Source: Cytobacillus firmus
Lineage (GTDB): Bacteria; Bacillota; Bacilli; Bacillales; Cytobacillaceae
Direction: 5' to 3'
Length of the DNA stretch: 64,000 nt
Assembly (NCBI RefSeq): GCF_023657595.1
Contig: NZ_CP098323.1
Coordinates: 3,310,001 to 3,374,000 of the forward strand
Position numbers and translations under genes: made by a program. The first letter of the stretch is position 1, and every line of letters starts with the position of its first letter. The notes beneath the pieces were generated by a model, which saw only the letters and a program-made list of their open reading frames with translations, was not told where the DNA came from and ran no database searches. Of the stretch, positions 16,341 through 24,716 are shown one piece after another.

Positions 16341-17762
16341 TTAGTCAATTTTAAAGCTGATAAGCTTCATCTCTGTCATTTCTTCAACAGCATATTTGAT
16401 TCCTTCACGTCCCATTCCGCTCATTTTCACTCCTCCATATGGCATGTGGTCTACACGGAAGGTTGGGAAATCGTTCACCATTACTCCGCCGACATGAAGC
16501 ACTTTTGCTGCTTTGAAGGCTTTGTTCACATCATTGGTGAAAACACCTGCCTGAAGGCCAAAATCTGAATCATTCACAAGTGCCAGCGCCTCTTCAAAGC
16601 TGCTGAATGAATTAATATGAACCACTGGTGCAAATGCTTCCTCACAAGAAATTTTTTCAGATTTGTCAACATTCAGCAGGACGGTCGGATACAATGTATT
16701 ATCTGTCGCATTCCCGCCAAGAGCAAGCTCCGCTCCGCTTTCTATGGCACTCTTGATCCAGGTCTCTGCGCGTTCAGTGTCACTCCGGGAGATCATCGCT
16801 GAAATATCCGTATCCTCATTAAGCGGATCGCCGATTTTCAGCTTTTTGGCTTCCTCTACAAAACGCTCGGCAAATGTCTGGCAGAGAGATTTATGCACAT
16901 AGATGCGCTGCACGGAAATACATACCTGACCCTGGAAGGCAAAAGCCCCGGCTGCGATACGCGGGACAATTTTCTCCACGTCTGCATTCTCATCCACAAC
17001 AACTGCTGAATTCGAACCTAATTCAAGTGTTACTCTCTTCAAGCCTGCATGTTCGCGGATCTGCCTGCCTACTTCCGGGCTGCCTGTAAAAGTAATCATT
17101 GATATGCGTCCGTCGGCAACAAGTACATCCCCAACCGTTCCGCCGCTTCCGGTTACCACATTCAGCACTCCGGCAGGAAGTCCTGCTCTGTGGAAAATAT
17201 CAGCAATTTTGTAGGCCGACATTGGCGTTTGAGATGCAGGTTTTAAAACAACCGTGTTGCCGGCCGCAATAGCCGGTCCCACTTTATGCGCAACCAGGTT
17301 CATAGGAAAATTGAATGGCGTGATGGCTCCGATAATCCCGAGAGGCTCACGTACTGTATAGGAGACTCTGCCTTCTCCTCCCGGAGCCGCATCCATTGGG
17401 ATTGTTTCTCCATAAAGTCTGCGCGCTTCCTGGGCAGCGAAGGTATATGTCATGATGGTGCGGTCAACTTCTCCTCTAGCAGCCTTTATCGGCTTTGAAG
17501 CTTCTAGCGCAATAATTTTTGCGCACTCCTCTTTTTCCTCCTTCATGATGGCGACCACATTTTCCAGTATTTCCGCCCGTTTATGGGCAGGCATATCAGC
17601 TATTACTTTTCTGGATTGTTCTGCCGCATCAATTGCTGACTTCACATCGGAAGGAGTTGCCATGGCAACTTCTGCAATAACCTCCCCGCTATAAGGGCTC
17701 TTTAATGCTTTGTAATTCTCTGTTTCCTTGAACTTTCCGCTGATCCATAAATGTTGTTTCAA
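16341..17762 (-). CDS. NAD(P)-dependent aldehyde dehydrogenase (candidate succinate-semialdehyde dehydrogenase)
   Basis: A 473-residue aldehyde dehydrogenase with the catalytic cysteine in GQVCISVQR and the general-base glutamate in TLELGSNSA, plus the cofactor segment FTGSPEVGRQIR. The family oxidises aldehydes to acids in the cytosol. Being 12 bases after a GabT-type aminotransferase gene, its likely substrate is succinate semialdehyde, giving succinate, though the sequence alone would also allow other small aldehydes. The TTG start at 17762 has AAGGAGG 7 bases upstream. It is the last gene of the yodT-S-R-Q-gabT-aldH unit. Confidence 0.9.
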   Translation of the reverse strand: MKQHLWISGKFKETENYKALKSPYSGEVIAEVAMATPSDVKSAIDAAEQSRKVIADMPAHKRAEILENVVAIMKEEKEECAKIIALEASKPIKAARGEVDRTIMTYTFAAQEARRLYGETIPMDAAPGGEGRVSYTVREPLGIIGAITPFNFPMNLVAHKVGPAIAAGNTVVLKPASQTPMSAYKIADIFHRAGLPAGVLNVVTGSGGTVGDVLVADGRISMITFTGSPEVGRQIREHAGLKRVTLELGSNSAVVVDENADVEKIVPRIAAGAFAFQGQVCISVQRIYVHKSLCQTFAERFVEEAKKLKIGDPLNEDTDISAMISRSDTERAETWIKSAIESGAELALGGNATDNTLYPTVLLNVDKSEKISCEEAFAPVVHINSFSSFEEALALVNDSDFGLQAGVFTNDVNKAFKAAKVLHVGGVMVNDFPTFRVDHMPYGGVKMSGMGREGIKYAVEEMTEMKLISFKID

Positions 17763-17774
17763 TGGAAATCCTCC

Positions 17775-19106
17775 TTATGTGCAGCATTCACCTATTACTT
17801 CTTCCAGTATGGAAAATCCTTCATCAAGCTGTTCATTGGTTGTCACAAGGGGGCTGAGCAAACGAATAATATTGCCATATAAGCCGGCGCTCATTATGAT
17901 GAGGCCGCGATTGTGTGCCTTTGACAGGATCTCCTGAACGATTTCTTTATTGGGTTCCTTTGTTTCCTGATCTTTAACAAATTCAATGGCACACATTGCT
18001 CCTAAAGAACGTACATCACCCACTTGCTTATATTTTAAAGGAAAATCAGAAAATTTTTCAGTGAAAAGACTTCCGATTTCATTTGCTCTTTCTAATAATC
18101 CTTCTTCCTCAATCGTCCGAATCACTTCTAATGCAGCTGCACAGCCTAGCGGACTGCCTCCATAAGTTCCGCCGACTTCACCAATATTTGGTGAATCCAT
18201 TATGTCTGCTCTTCCAGTTACAGCACTGACCGGCAATCCGGCACCGATTGATTTAGACATGGTCATAAGATCCGGCACAACATCATAATGCTCCATGGCA
18301 AACATTTTGCCTGTCCTGCCAAATCCTGTCTGTACCTCATCAGCAATAAAAAGGATTCCATGTTTTTCACAAAGCGCTTTAACACCTTTTATAAAATGGG
18401 AAGACGGCATAACAAAACCGCCTTCACCCTGAACAGGCTCCATAATGACAGCAGCGACTTCTTCAGGCGGCACCTCGCTCAGAAAAAACGTTTCGAATCT
18501 TTTAAGCAGGGCATTATCATGGTCTTTATCCTTTAGGCCTTCGCTGCGGTAATAATAAGGATAAGGCCATTTATACGTTTCCGGCGCAAATGGCCCGAAT
18601 TCATATTTATATGGTTTTACCTTGCTCGTTAAGCTCATGGACATATAGGTCCGGCCATGGAATCCCCTTTCAAATGATATAATTCCTTTTCTGCCTGTAT
18701 ATTTCCTTGCTATTTTAACCGCATTTTCCACTGCCTCTGCTCCAGTGCTTAAAAAGAAGGTTTTTTTGCTGTGATTGCCGGGTGTAATGCTGTTGAGTTT
18801 CTCTGCCAGCTTGATATAAGGCTCATACATCATGACATGGAAGCATGGGTGAAGATATTGGTCAATTTGGGCATGGAGCGCTTCAACAACCCTTGGCGGA
18901 CAGTGTCCAACATTCAGGGCCCCGATTGCCCCCGCAAAATCAAGAAAAGTATTCCCATCTATATCTGTCAGAAGTGCTCCATCCCCTTTAGCAGCAAATG
19001 TCTGCATCGTGTTAAAGGGCCCCTTTGGGACATTCTTCTCTTTTTTAGCCAATAACTCCTTCGCTTTTGGTCCCGGCAGCTCTGTTCTTATATTAATTGA
19101 TCCCAT
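17775..19106 (-). CDS. gabT: 4-aminobutyrate aminotransferase (GabT type)
   Basis: Class III PLP aminotransferase of 443 residues that moves the amino group of 4-aminobutyrate to 2-oxoglutarate, giving succinate semialdehyde. Signatures are the cofactor region STGAEAVENAVKIAR, the helix FIADEVQTGFGRTGK, and the PLP lysine in TMSKSIGAG. It starts three bases after the yodQ stop and runs into the aldehyde dehydrogenase gene with a 12-base gap, so all three are one message. This gene and the dehydrogenase are not part of the B. subtilis yod cluster as I know it. Confidence 0.92.
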   Translation of the reverse strand: MGSINIRTELPGPKAKELLAKKEKNVPKGPFNTMQTFAAKGDGALLTDIDGNTFLDFAGAIGALNVGHCPPRVVEALHAQIDQYLHPCFHVMMYEPYIKLAEKLNSITPGNHSKKTFFLSTGAEAVENAVKIARKYTGRKGIISFERGFHGRTYMSMSLTSKVKPYKYEFGPFAPETYKWPYPYYYRSEGLKDKDHDNALLKRFETFFLSEVPPEEVAAVIMEPVQGEGGFVMPSSHFIKGVKALCEKHGILFIADEVQTGFGRTGKMFAMEHYDVVPDLMTMSKSIGAGLPVSAVTGRADIMDSPNIGEVGGTYGGSPLGCAAALEVIRTIEEEGLLERANEIGSLFTEKFSDFPLKYKQVGDVRSLGAMCAIEFVKDQETKEPNKEIVQEILSKAHNRGLIIMSAGLYGNIIRLLSPLVTTNEQLDEGFSILEEVIGECCT

Positions 19107-19108
19107 CC

Positions 19109-20386
19109 TTATTTCCCCTCTCCCTGATTAGTGCCGCACCATTCCAGTATGGCCAGAGCAATAATTTCAGCCGCATCAAAAACTTCCTCTAAGGAAATAA
19201 ATTCGTTAACATCATGTGCGGCTTCCGTTACACCTGGTCCGAATACAACAACAGGTGTATTTCCTACTTTGGATAATATGCCTCCATCCGTGCCCCATGG
19301 TGATGCCTCAACTGCCGGCAGTTTTCCCTTTACAGTTTCAAAGGATTCCGATAATACAGCCATTAAAGGATGATCCTGCTCCAGATCTCCAGGCAGCCAG
19401 CGTCCGCCAAACCATTCAACTTGAGGAGGATTCTTTTTAAGCCACGGATCATTTTGTGCTGCTTCCTTCAGGCAATCTTCCAGCTCTTTTTCGGCCGATT
19501 TCATCTCTTCGTCCGGCGCTACCCCCATCCTTCCCTCTATGACAGCAATATCCGGTACGGAGGATGGCCACTCTCCGCTATATATTTTTCCGATATTAAT
19601 AGGAATCGGAATAGGGATTTTTGAATAGAGCGGGTCTTCAATGTTAAGGTTCCTTAACTTCTCAAGCTCCTGAAGCTTTGTCATCACATACATTGCTTTT
19701 TCGATGGCATTGACGCCCTCATATCGGGTTCCGCCATGAGCTGAACGCCCTTTTACTGATATCCGAAACCACATCGAGCCCTGCTGTTTTGGAAATAGTT
19801 TCATATTTGTCGGTTCGGGAATGATTGCCCCATCCGCTGAGTATCCCCTGAGGACTGCTGCCAATGTACCCGCCCCGCCGCTTTCTTCTTCTATGACACT
19901 TTGAAAAATCACATCGCCTTTAAGCTTGATTCCAATCGCAATAATGGCTTCCATGGCAAGCAGGAGCGAAACGGTGCCGCCTTTCATATCGGTCGAACCA
20001 CGGCCAAATAGCTTTCCATCTTCAATTCTTCCGCTAAATGGATCATGTTCCCAATCATTTCGGTCTCCCTCCGGAACGACATCAATATGGCCATTGAGGA
20101 TGATCGACCTTCCTCCGCCTGTTCCTTTCAAAACAGCCACCACATTGGGATTTCCGGAAAAATCCTTTCGATCCGAACAAAAGGCAGGATGCTTAATCAA
20201 TTGTTCCTTGCCGATTTCCCAAATATCAAGGGTTAGTCCAAGTTTGCGGCATTTTTCAATGATGACGGCCTGTGCACTGCTTTCATTTCCGCGGATGCTG
20301 CCTTCCTGGACTAGCTGCTGAAGAAGTCTTGTTCCTCTTTGCTTATTTTCTTCCAGCCATTGTTTAACCTTTGCATGATCATTCAT
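19109..20386 (-). CDS. yodQ: M20-family deacylase YodQ (ArgE/DapE-like)
   Basis: A 425-residue zinc amidohydrolase of the M20/ArgE-DapE group. Metal-binding motifs are LNGHIDVVPEGD, GRGSTDMKGG and EEESGG, with a later ATFG-type dimerisation domain (about 205-320). In this setting it most likely removes the acetyl group from 4-acetamidobutyrate, the chain-shortened product of acetyl-beta-lysine, to yield 4-aminobutyrate. AAGGAGTGAG precedes the ATG. It lies between the CoA-transferase genes and gabT in one operon. Confidence 0.9.
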   Translation of the reverse strand: MNDHAKVKQWLEENKQRGTRLLQQLVQEGSIRGNESSAQAVIIEKCRKLGLTLDIWEIGKEQLIKHPAFCSDRKDFSGNPNVVAVLKGTGGGRSIILNGHIDVVPEGDRNDWEHDPFSGRIEDGKLFGRGSTDMKGGTVSLLLAMEAIIAIGIKLKGDVIFQSVIEEESGGAGTLAAVLRGYSADGAIIPEPTNMKLFPKQQGSMWFRISVKGRSAHGGTRYEGVNAIEKAMYVMTKLQELEKLRNLNIEDPLYSKIPIPIPINIGKIYSGEWPSSVPDIAVIEGRMGVAPDEEMKSAEKELEDCLKEAAQNDPWLKKNPPQVEWFGGRWLPGDLEQDHPLMAVLSESFETVKGKLPAVEASPWGTDGGILSKVGNTPVVVFGPGVTEAAHDVNEFISLEEVFDAAEIIALAILEWCGTNQGEGK

Positions 20387-20423
20387 ATTCTCACTCCTTT
20401 TTAGACCAAAGCCAATATATCTA

Positions 20424-21086
20424 TCAATTAATCACTCTCACATTCTCAGCAATTGTAAAACTGCAGCCCGTTTTTGCCCTTACTTCATTTATAGAGTGCG
20501 GCGCAAACAAGTCAGTCAGTGTGAGTCCATGAGCTGAGATTTGAAAGACAGCCATCTCTGTAATAATCATGTTTACACAGCGTGCTGATGTAAGAGGCAG
20601 GGTGCACTCGTCCACAATTTTGGAGTTCCCGTACTTGTCTGTCTGGTTCATAAGGACAATGACTTTTTTTGCTTTTTGGGCAAGCTCCATTGCACCGCCC
20701 ATACCTGGAACTTTCTTTCCCGGTACAATCCAATTGGCCAGATCCCCTTTTCCGCTTACCTCCAGGGAGCCAAGAATCGTCATATCAACTCTTCCTCTGC
20801 GTATCATCCCGAATGCAATGGTGCTGTCGCAATATGAAGCACCTTTGACAATGGAAACCGGAAAACCTCCTGCATTACAGAGATTCTCATCTTCTTTCCC
20901 TTTCTCCGGACTTGGCCCCATACCTGTAATGCCATTTTCCGCATGAAACATTACGTTTGTCCCGGCAGGCAAATGATTGGGCACAAGCGATGGGATTCCA
21001 ATTCCGAGATTTACAATCATTCCGTTCTTTATTTCCTCAGCAGCACGTTTGGCAATACGATTTCTAATTTCTACTCCCATGCCCAT
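20424..21086 (-). CDS. yodR: CoA-transferase beta subunit YodR
   Basis: Subunit B of a 3-oxoacid/acetate-type CoA-transferase. The catalytic glutamate is in HAENGITGMG (about residue 50), followed by the GGFPVS and family GxGGAM segments. It pairs with the subunit A gene just upstream, overlapping it by 16 bases. Together they should move CoA onto the acetylated C6 intermediate derived from beta-lysine. The ATG at 21086 has GGGAG about 10 bases upstream; a TTG at 21092 is possible. Confidence 0.9.
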   Translation of the reverse strand: MGMGVEIRNRIAKRAAEEIKNGMIVNLGIGIPSLVPNHLPAGTNVMFHAENGITGMGPSPEKGKEDENLCNAGGFPVSIVKGASYCDSTIAFGMIRRGRVDMTILGSLEVSGKGDLANWIVPGKKVPGMGGAMELAQKAKKVIVLMNQTDKYGNSKIVDECTLPLTSARCVNMIITEMAVFQISAHGLTLTDLFAPHSINEVRAKTGCSFTIAENVRVIN

Positions 21087-21763
21087 TTCCAATTCACTCC
21101 CTTCGAAGGAACGATATAATTAACGAAAACGCCCGGTGTTATAATTTCATCAGGATCCAGGCTGCCAAGCGGGACAATTTCTTCCACTTCCGCAATGGTC
21201 ATATCACCAGCCATGGCGACAAGCGGGTTTGTGTTTCTGGCACTTTTGTCAAAAATTAAGTTCCCGTAAGGATCAGCTTTCTTAGCAAAAACAATCGATA
21301 CATCTGCAGTCAGTGCCGTCTCGACAAGATACTTTTTTCCGCCCACGCTGCATGTTTGCTTATTGCCGGTCACAATGTCGTTATCAAGGCCAATGTCTGA
21401 AAGAATGGCAGGTATGCCGACTCCGCCAGCGCGTATTCTTTCTGCCAATATCCCCTGGGGTGAAAATTCCACCTCCATTTTTCCATCTGTCATAAGTTGG
21501 CCGGCAACGGGATTTGAGCCAATATGAGAAGCAATCATTTTTTTTGCCCTTCCCTGGCTTACCACCTTCCCGATTCCAATATGAGGAAAGCCTGAATCAT
21601 TGCCAATAAGGGTTAAATCTTTGAATCCATTATCCAAAATGCCATCTATAAGGGATGGAGGGGTGCCAATTCCGCCGAAGCCGCCAAACATAATGATCAT
21701 GCCGTCCCGAAAATGCTTCATTGCATCATCAAGTTTAATAATCTTATTAAATGTGTTCTCCAT
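21071..21763 (-). CDS. yodS: CoA-transferase alpha subunit YodS
   Basis: Subunit A (230 residues) of the same CoA-transferase. It shows the CoA-binding glycine motif GGFGGIGTPPSLI near residues 27-39 and the SVGGKKYLVE and ADPYGNL segments of the family. It follows the yodT stop directly (two bases), and its 3' end overlaps yodR, which fits equal synthesis of both subunits. GAAGAGGC is its ribosome site, lying within the end of yodT. Confidence 0.9.
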   Translation of the reverse strand: MENTFNKIIKLDDAMKHFRDGMIIMFGGFGGIGTPPSLIDGILDNGFKDLTLIGNDSGFPHIGIGKVVSQGRAKKMIASHIGSNPVAGQLMTDGKMEVEFSPQGILAERIRAGGVGIPAILSDIGLDNDIVTGNKQTCSVGGKKYLVETALTADVSIVFAKKADPYGNLIFDKSARNTNPLVAMAGDMTIAEVEEIVPLGSLDPDEIITPGVFVNYIVPSKGVNWKWAWE

Positions 21764-21765
21764 TG

Positions 21766-23121
21766 TTATTCAGCCTCTTCCTCCCCAGGGTTCAAATGAT
21801 CTGCAAAAATCTGCAAAGTCTTTTCAAACCGCTTTACCAGATCATCAATTTCCCTTTTGGTAATGGTCAGCGGCGGTGCAATCAATACGGCATCTCCGTC
21901 TGTACCATTTGTGCCCGCACCTGCAGGGTAAATAAGCAGACCCTGTTCCTGCGCTTCCTGTATTAACCTCTGAGTCAGACCGAAGCTTTTTGTAAACGGC
22001 TCTTTAGTCAGAGGATCCATTACAAATTCAAGTCCGACCATTAGCCCTTTTCCCCTTACATCACCAATAAAGGGAAATTTGGATTGCAGCTTAGTCAATT
22101 TATTTCTTAAATACACTCCTTTGCTTTCTGCTTCCGGGATAATATTGTTTTTCTCAATATATTCAAGCACTGCGAGGGAAACTGCACATGACTGCGGATT
22201 AGCACTTAACGTATGACCGCTCATAATGCTTTTTGAACCTGCCAGTATGGGCTCCATTACTTCATCGCTTACAAGTGCAGCCGCAATCGGGGCATACCCG
22301 GCTCCCATTCCTTTTCCAAGTGCGACGATATCAGGCTTTATATTCCAATGCTCACAGGCAAGCATGGTGCCTGTTCTGCCAAAACCAGTCATCACCTCAT
22401 CAGCAATAAATAATATGTCATTCCGCTCACAAATTTCTTTGATTATCCGGTAGTAATCCTTTGGAGGTGCAATAGCCCCCCCTGCAGCCCCAATGACTGG
22501 CTCTGCGATAAACGCAGCAATATTCTCTGGCCCTATCCGTTTAATGACGGTTTCAAGTTCATGTGCACACAGATAACCGCATTCAGGGGCTTCCAGATTG
22601 TATGGGCACCTATAGCAATATGGAGGATGAATGACAGGGAAATCCTCCAGCAGCGGTATGAAGCGAGCCCTTCTGCCCGTATGTCCTGACATTGATAAAG
22701 CTCCAAGGGTTATGCCATGATAGCTCATCCACCTTGAGAGCACCTTTGTTTTTGTCACAATGCCTTTTTCCTGCCAGTACTGAATCGCTATTTTCATAGC
22801 TGTTTCTGTGGCCTCAGACCCGCTGTTCACAAAAAAGCTCCAATTCAAGTCGCCAATCGCAGCCTCCGCTATTTTATGGGCAAGCTTTTCAGCTGCCCCG
22901 CTCGTAAATTGCGATCGATATACAAAAGAAACTTTTTTTGCCTGTTCATGCATTGCCTCAATGATTTCCTCCACACCATGGCCAATATTGGCTGTTATCG
23001 CGCCAGATGACGCATCCAGGTATTCCTTTCCGTCCATGTCATATAAATAAACTCCCCTGCCATAATCTATGATCGGGTACTGCGCATCAAGCATCGGCTT
23101 AATCAAGTTCGACTGGTTCAT
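21766..23121 (-). CDS. yodT: Class III aminotransferase YodT (candidate beta-transaminase of acetyl-beta-lysine or its CoA ester)
   Basis: A 451-residue PLP enzyme with SGSEATETAMKIA, the FIADEVMTGFGRTG helix and PLP lysine in ALGKGMGAG. A cysteine-rich insert (CYRCPYNLEAPECGYLC, about 168-184) is a visible peculiarity of this subfamily. Related enzymes act as beta-transaminases in lysine breakdown, which fits removal of the 3-amino group here. It is the first gene of the yodT-S-R-Q-gabT-aldH operon, with GGAGGGAG before its ATG. No convincing sigma-54 promoter is seen upstream. Confidence 0.88.
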   Translation of the reverse strand: MNQSNLIKPMLDAQYPIIDYGRGVYLYDMDGKEYLDASSGAITANIGHGVEEIIEAMHEQAKKVSFVYRSQFTSGAAEKLAHKIAEAAIGDLNWSFFVNSGSEATETAMKIAIQYWQEKGIVTKTKVLSRWMSYHGITLGALSMSGHTGRRARFIPLLEDFPVIHPPYCYRCPYNLEAPECGYLCAHELETVIKRIGPENIAAFIAEPVIGAAGGAIAPPKDYYRIIKEICERNDILFIADEVMTGFGRTGTMLACEHWNIKPDIVALGKGMGAGYAPIAAALVSDEVMEPILAGSKSIMSGHTLSANPQSCAVSLAVLEYIEKNNIIPEAESKGVYLRNKLTKLQSKFPFIGDVRGKGLMVGLEFVMDPLTKEPFTKSFGLTQRLIQEAQEQGLLIYPAGAGTNGTDGDAVLIAPPLTITKREIDDLVKRFEKTLQIFADHLNPGEEEAE

Positions 23122-23330
23122 CAGCGTACTCCCTCCAACAATAATTGCGAAATTTGCCTGCGGCTAATCAATATCCGCCGATGGCTTCATGAGCTTTCAC
23201 AGCAAATCCTCAATTCTACAAGCCAACTATTCTCTACCATTTGGCAATATAGTAAATTGTATGAAGTCACTTAAGAAATCTTTCATAAAAGAATTTTGCA
23301 GAGTTATCTATTTTTCGCTGCAAATAAAAA

Positions 23331-23350
23331 CAGCCGCTATCAAGCGGCTG
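23331..23350 (-). terminator. Terminator after LD-carboxypeptidase gene
   Basis: CAGCCGCT pairs with AGCGGCTG across ATCA, followed on the minus strand by TTTTTATT. Confidence 0.85.
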
Positions 23351-23366
23351 CTCAAAATTCATTTTC

Positions 23367-24344
23367 CTAATTCTGTTCAATCCAAATTTCACTTTCAGAA
23401 CCTTGTGCTTTTATAACTGCTTTCCCTCCAATTGGGATAGTGGCATAGGGCTGTACATGGCCGAAGTTTACATTTGTGATTACAGGTATGCCTCGAAGCT
23501 CTTTTTTGGATACAATAATTTTCTTCAGTGCTTCATCTGTCACTTGAGAATTTTTCTGAAACCTTCCAATGAGGATTCCTTTGATGTCACGGGCATCAGG
23601 CAGGTGCAGAAGTGATTGAAGATCCCGATCAAAGGTGAGAGCATGTGATTCCTCATCATCTTCAATAAATAAGATTGAATCCTTTAAAGAGGGCATGAAC
23701 TCTGTCCCCTGCAGCAAATTAAGCGTGCATAAATTCCCTCCAATTAATCTGCCTTCTGCAATCCCTTCCTGGATTACCGTATACCCATTATTTTTGATGA
23801 AATGCCTGTCTTCCTGATCGAGATACCATGGATCATCACTCCAATGTGATGATGCTGCAATTTCATATGGGGCATCGTTTGTTACTGCGTTAATAAAAGA
23901 TTCCAAAGTGTACTCAAACCCATGCTTTACACCGAAGCTTGAAAAATGCGGGCCAGAATAGGTGATCAAACCTGTTTTTTTATAAATGGCTCCCTGCAGT
24001 GCAGTGATATCACTAAATCCGCAAAAGATTTTTGGATTATTTTTTATAATCTCGAAGTCTATGTAATTTAAAAGCTGGTTGGCGTTATAGCCGCCGATCA
24101 CTGTCAGAATTCCCTTTACATTAGGGTCAGTAAAAGCATCATGCAAATCTTCAATTCTTTCTTTTATAGAAGTACTGAAAAACTCATCATGCTCTTCTCC
24201 ATTTTTGCCGTATGTCACTGTGAACCCCAGCTGGTTCAGCCGCTCCTGGGCAATTCGCAATTGTTCTCCTTTTATGATGGCCATACTTCTGGACGGTGCA
24301 ATGACCCGGATCTCATCGCCGGGCTTTAATCGCTCTGCAAGCAT
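23367..24344 (-). CDS. S66 peptidase, LD-carboxypeptidase/MccF family
   Basis: A 325-residue serine carboxypeptidase of family S66, which includes muramoyl-tetrapeptide LD-carboxypeptidases and the microcin C immunity protein MccF. Seen are the N-terminal RVIAPSRSM, a GGYNANQLL segment, and the nucleophile serine in CGFSDITAL, with a later Glu/His pair expected near 210 and 285. Length and the ITYSGPHFSSFG stretch fit the MccF-like branch more than LdcA. AGGAGAGG precedes the ATG. It is a single-gene unit, so its peptide substrate cannot be told. Confidence 0.88.
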   Translation of the reverse strand: MLAERLKPGDEIRVIAPSRSMAIIKGEQLRIAQERLNQLGFTVTYGKNGEEHDEFFSTSIKERIEDLHDAFTDPNVKGILTVIGGYNANQLLNYIDFEIIKNNPKIFCGFSDITALQGAIYKKTGLITYSGPHFSSFGVKHGFEYTLESFINAVTNDAPYEIAASSHWSDDPWYLDQEDRHFIKNNGYTVIQEGIAEGRLIGGNLCTLNLLQGTEFMPSLKDSILFIEDDEESHALTFDRDLQSLLHLPDARDIKGILIGRFQKNSQVTDEALKKIIVSKKELRGIPVITNVNFGHVQPYATIPIGGKAVIKAQGSESEIWIEQN

Positions 24345-24474
24345 TGTGTCCTCTCCTTTTTCACTTTCAGACTTAGATTGTTTTACATTTTATCAAATAC
24401 GGGGTCGTTAGGAAATAACTGTTTTTATTGTAAGGCTCTTTTTCAAAGATTATTGTTGTTTATGTATTCAGCCC

Positions 24475-24630
24475 GTTGATTTCCGCTCCAGGCACGCAGC
24501 GAACCCGCGGGGAGGAATGCGAGCCTCCTCCCGCAGGACATTGAATAAGCTTCCTCGAAGAACACCGCACGAAGGAAATGCGTCAGCATTTTCGAGGATC
24601 AAGTGCCTACAGCGAAGATCAGCTCAGCAA
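24475..24630. repeat. Dispersed intergenic repeat, copy A (related to 36542-36736)
   Basis: This 372-base gap holds no gene. About 155 bases share ordered blocks with the gap at 36.5 kb: GTTGATTTCCG-TCCAGGC at the left end, CCCGCAGGAC-TTGAATA, CACCGCACGAAG-AAATGCG, and CATTTTCGAGGATC, ending in CTC-GCAA. The copies differ in the middle, where this one lacks about 40 bases. Confidence 0.75.
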
Positions 24631-24685
24631 AATTAAACAAAGTTATGATAAAGCAACATAGTTTAAGAAAACAGCCTATTAAAAA

Positions 24686-24710
24686 AAGGCCTGCTTTCCA
24701 GCACGGCCTT
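24686..24710 (-). terminator. Terminator after FAD-dependent oxidoreductase gene
   Basis: AAGGCC-TGC pairs with GCA-GGCCTT with one bulged base; the minus strand runs on into T7. Confidence 0.85.
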
Positions 24711-24716
24711 CTGTTC

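Noticed and set aside
23130..23290. Sigma-54 promoter for yodT (TTGGCTTGTAGAATTGA)
   Set aside because: The GG and the -12 element are 11 rather than 10 bases apart and the GC is missing.
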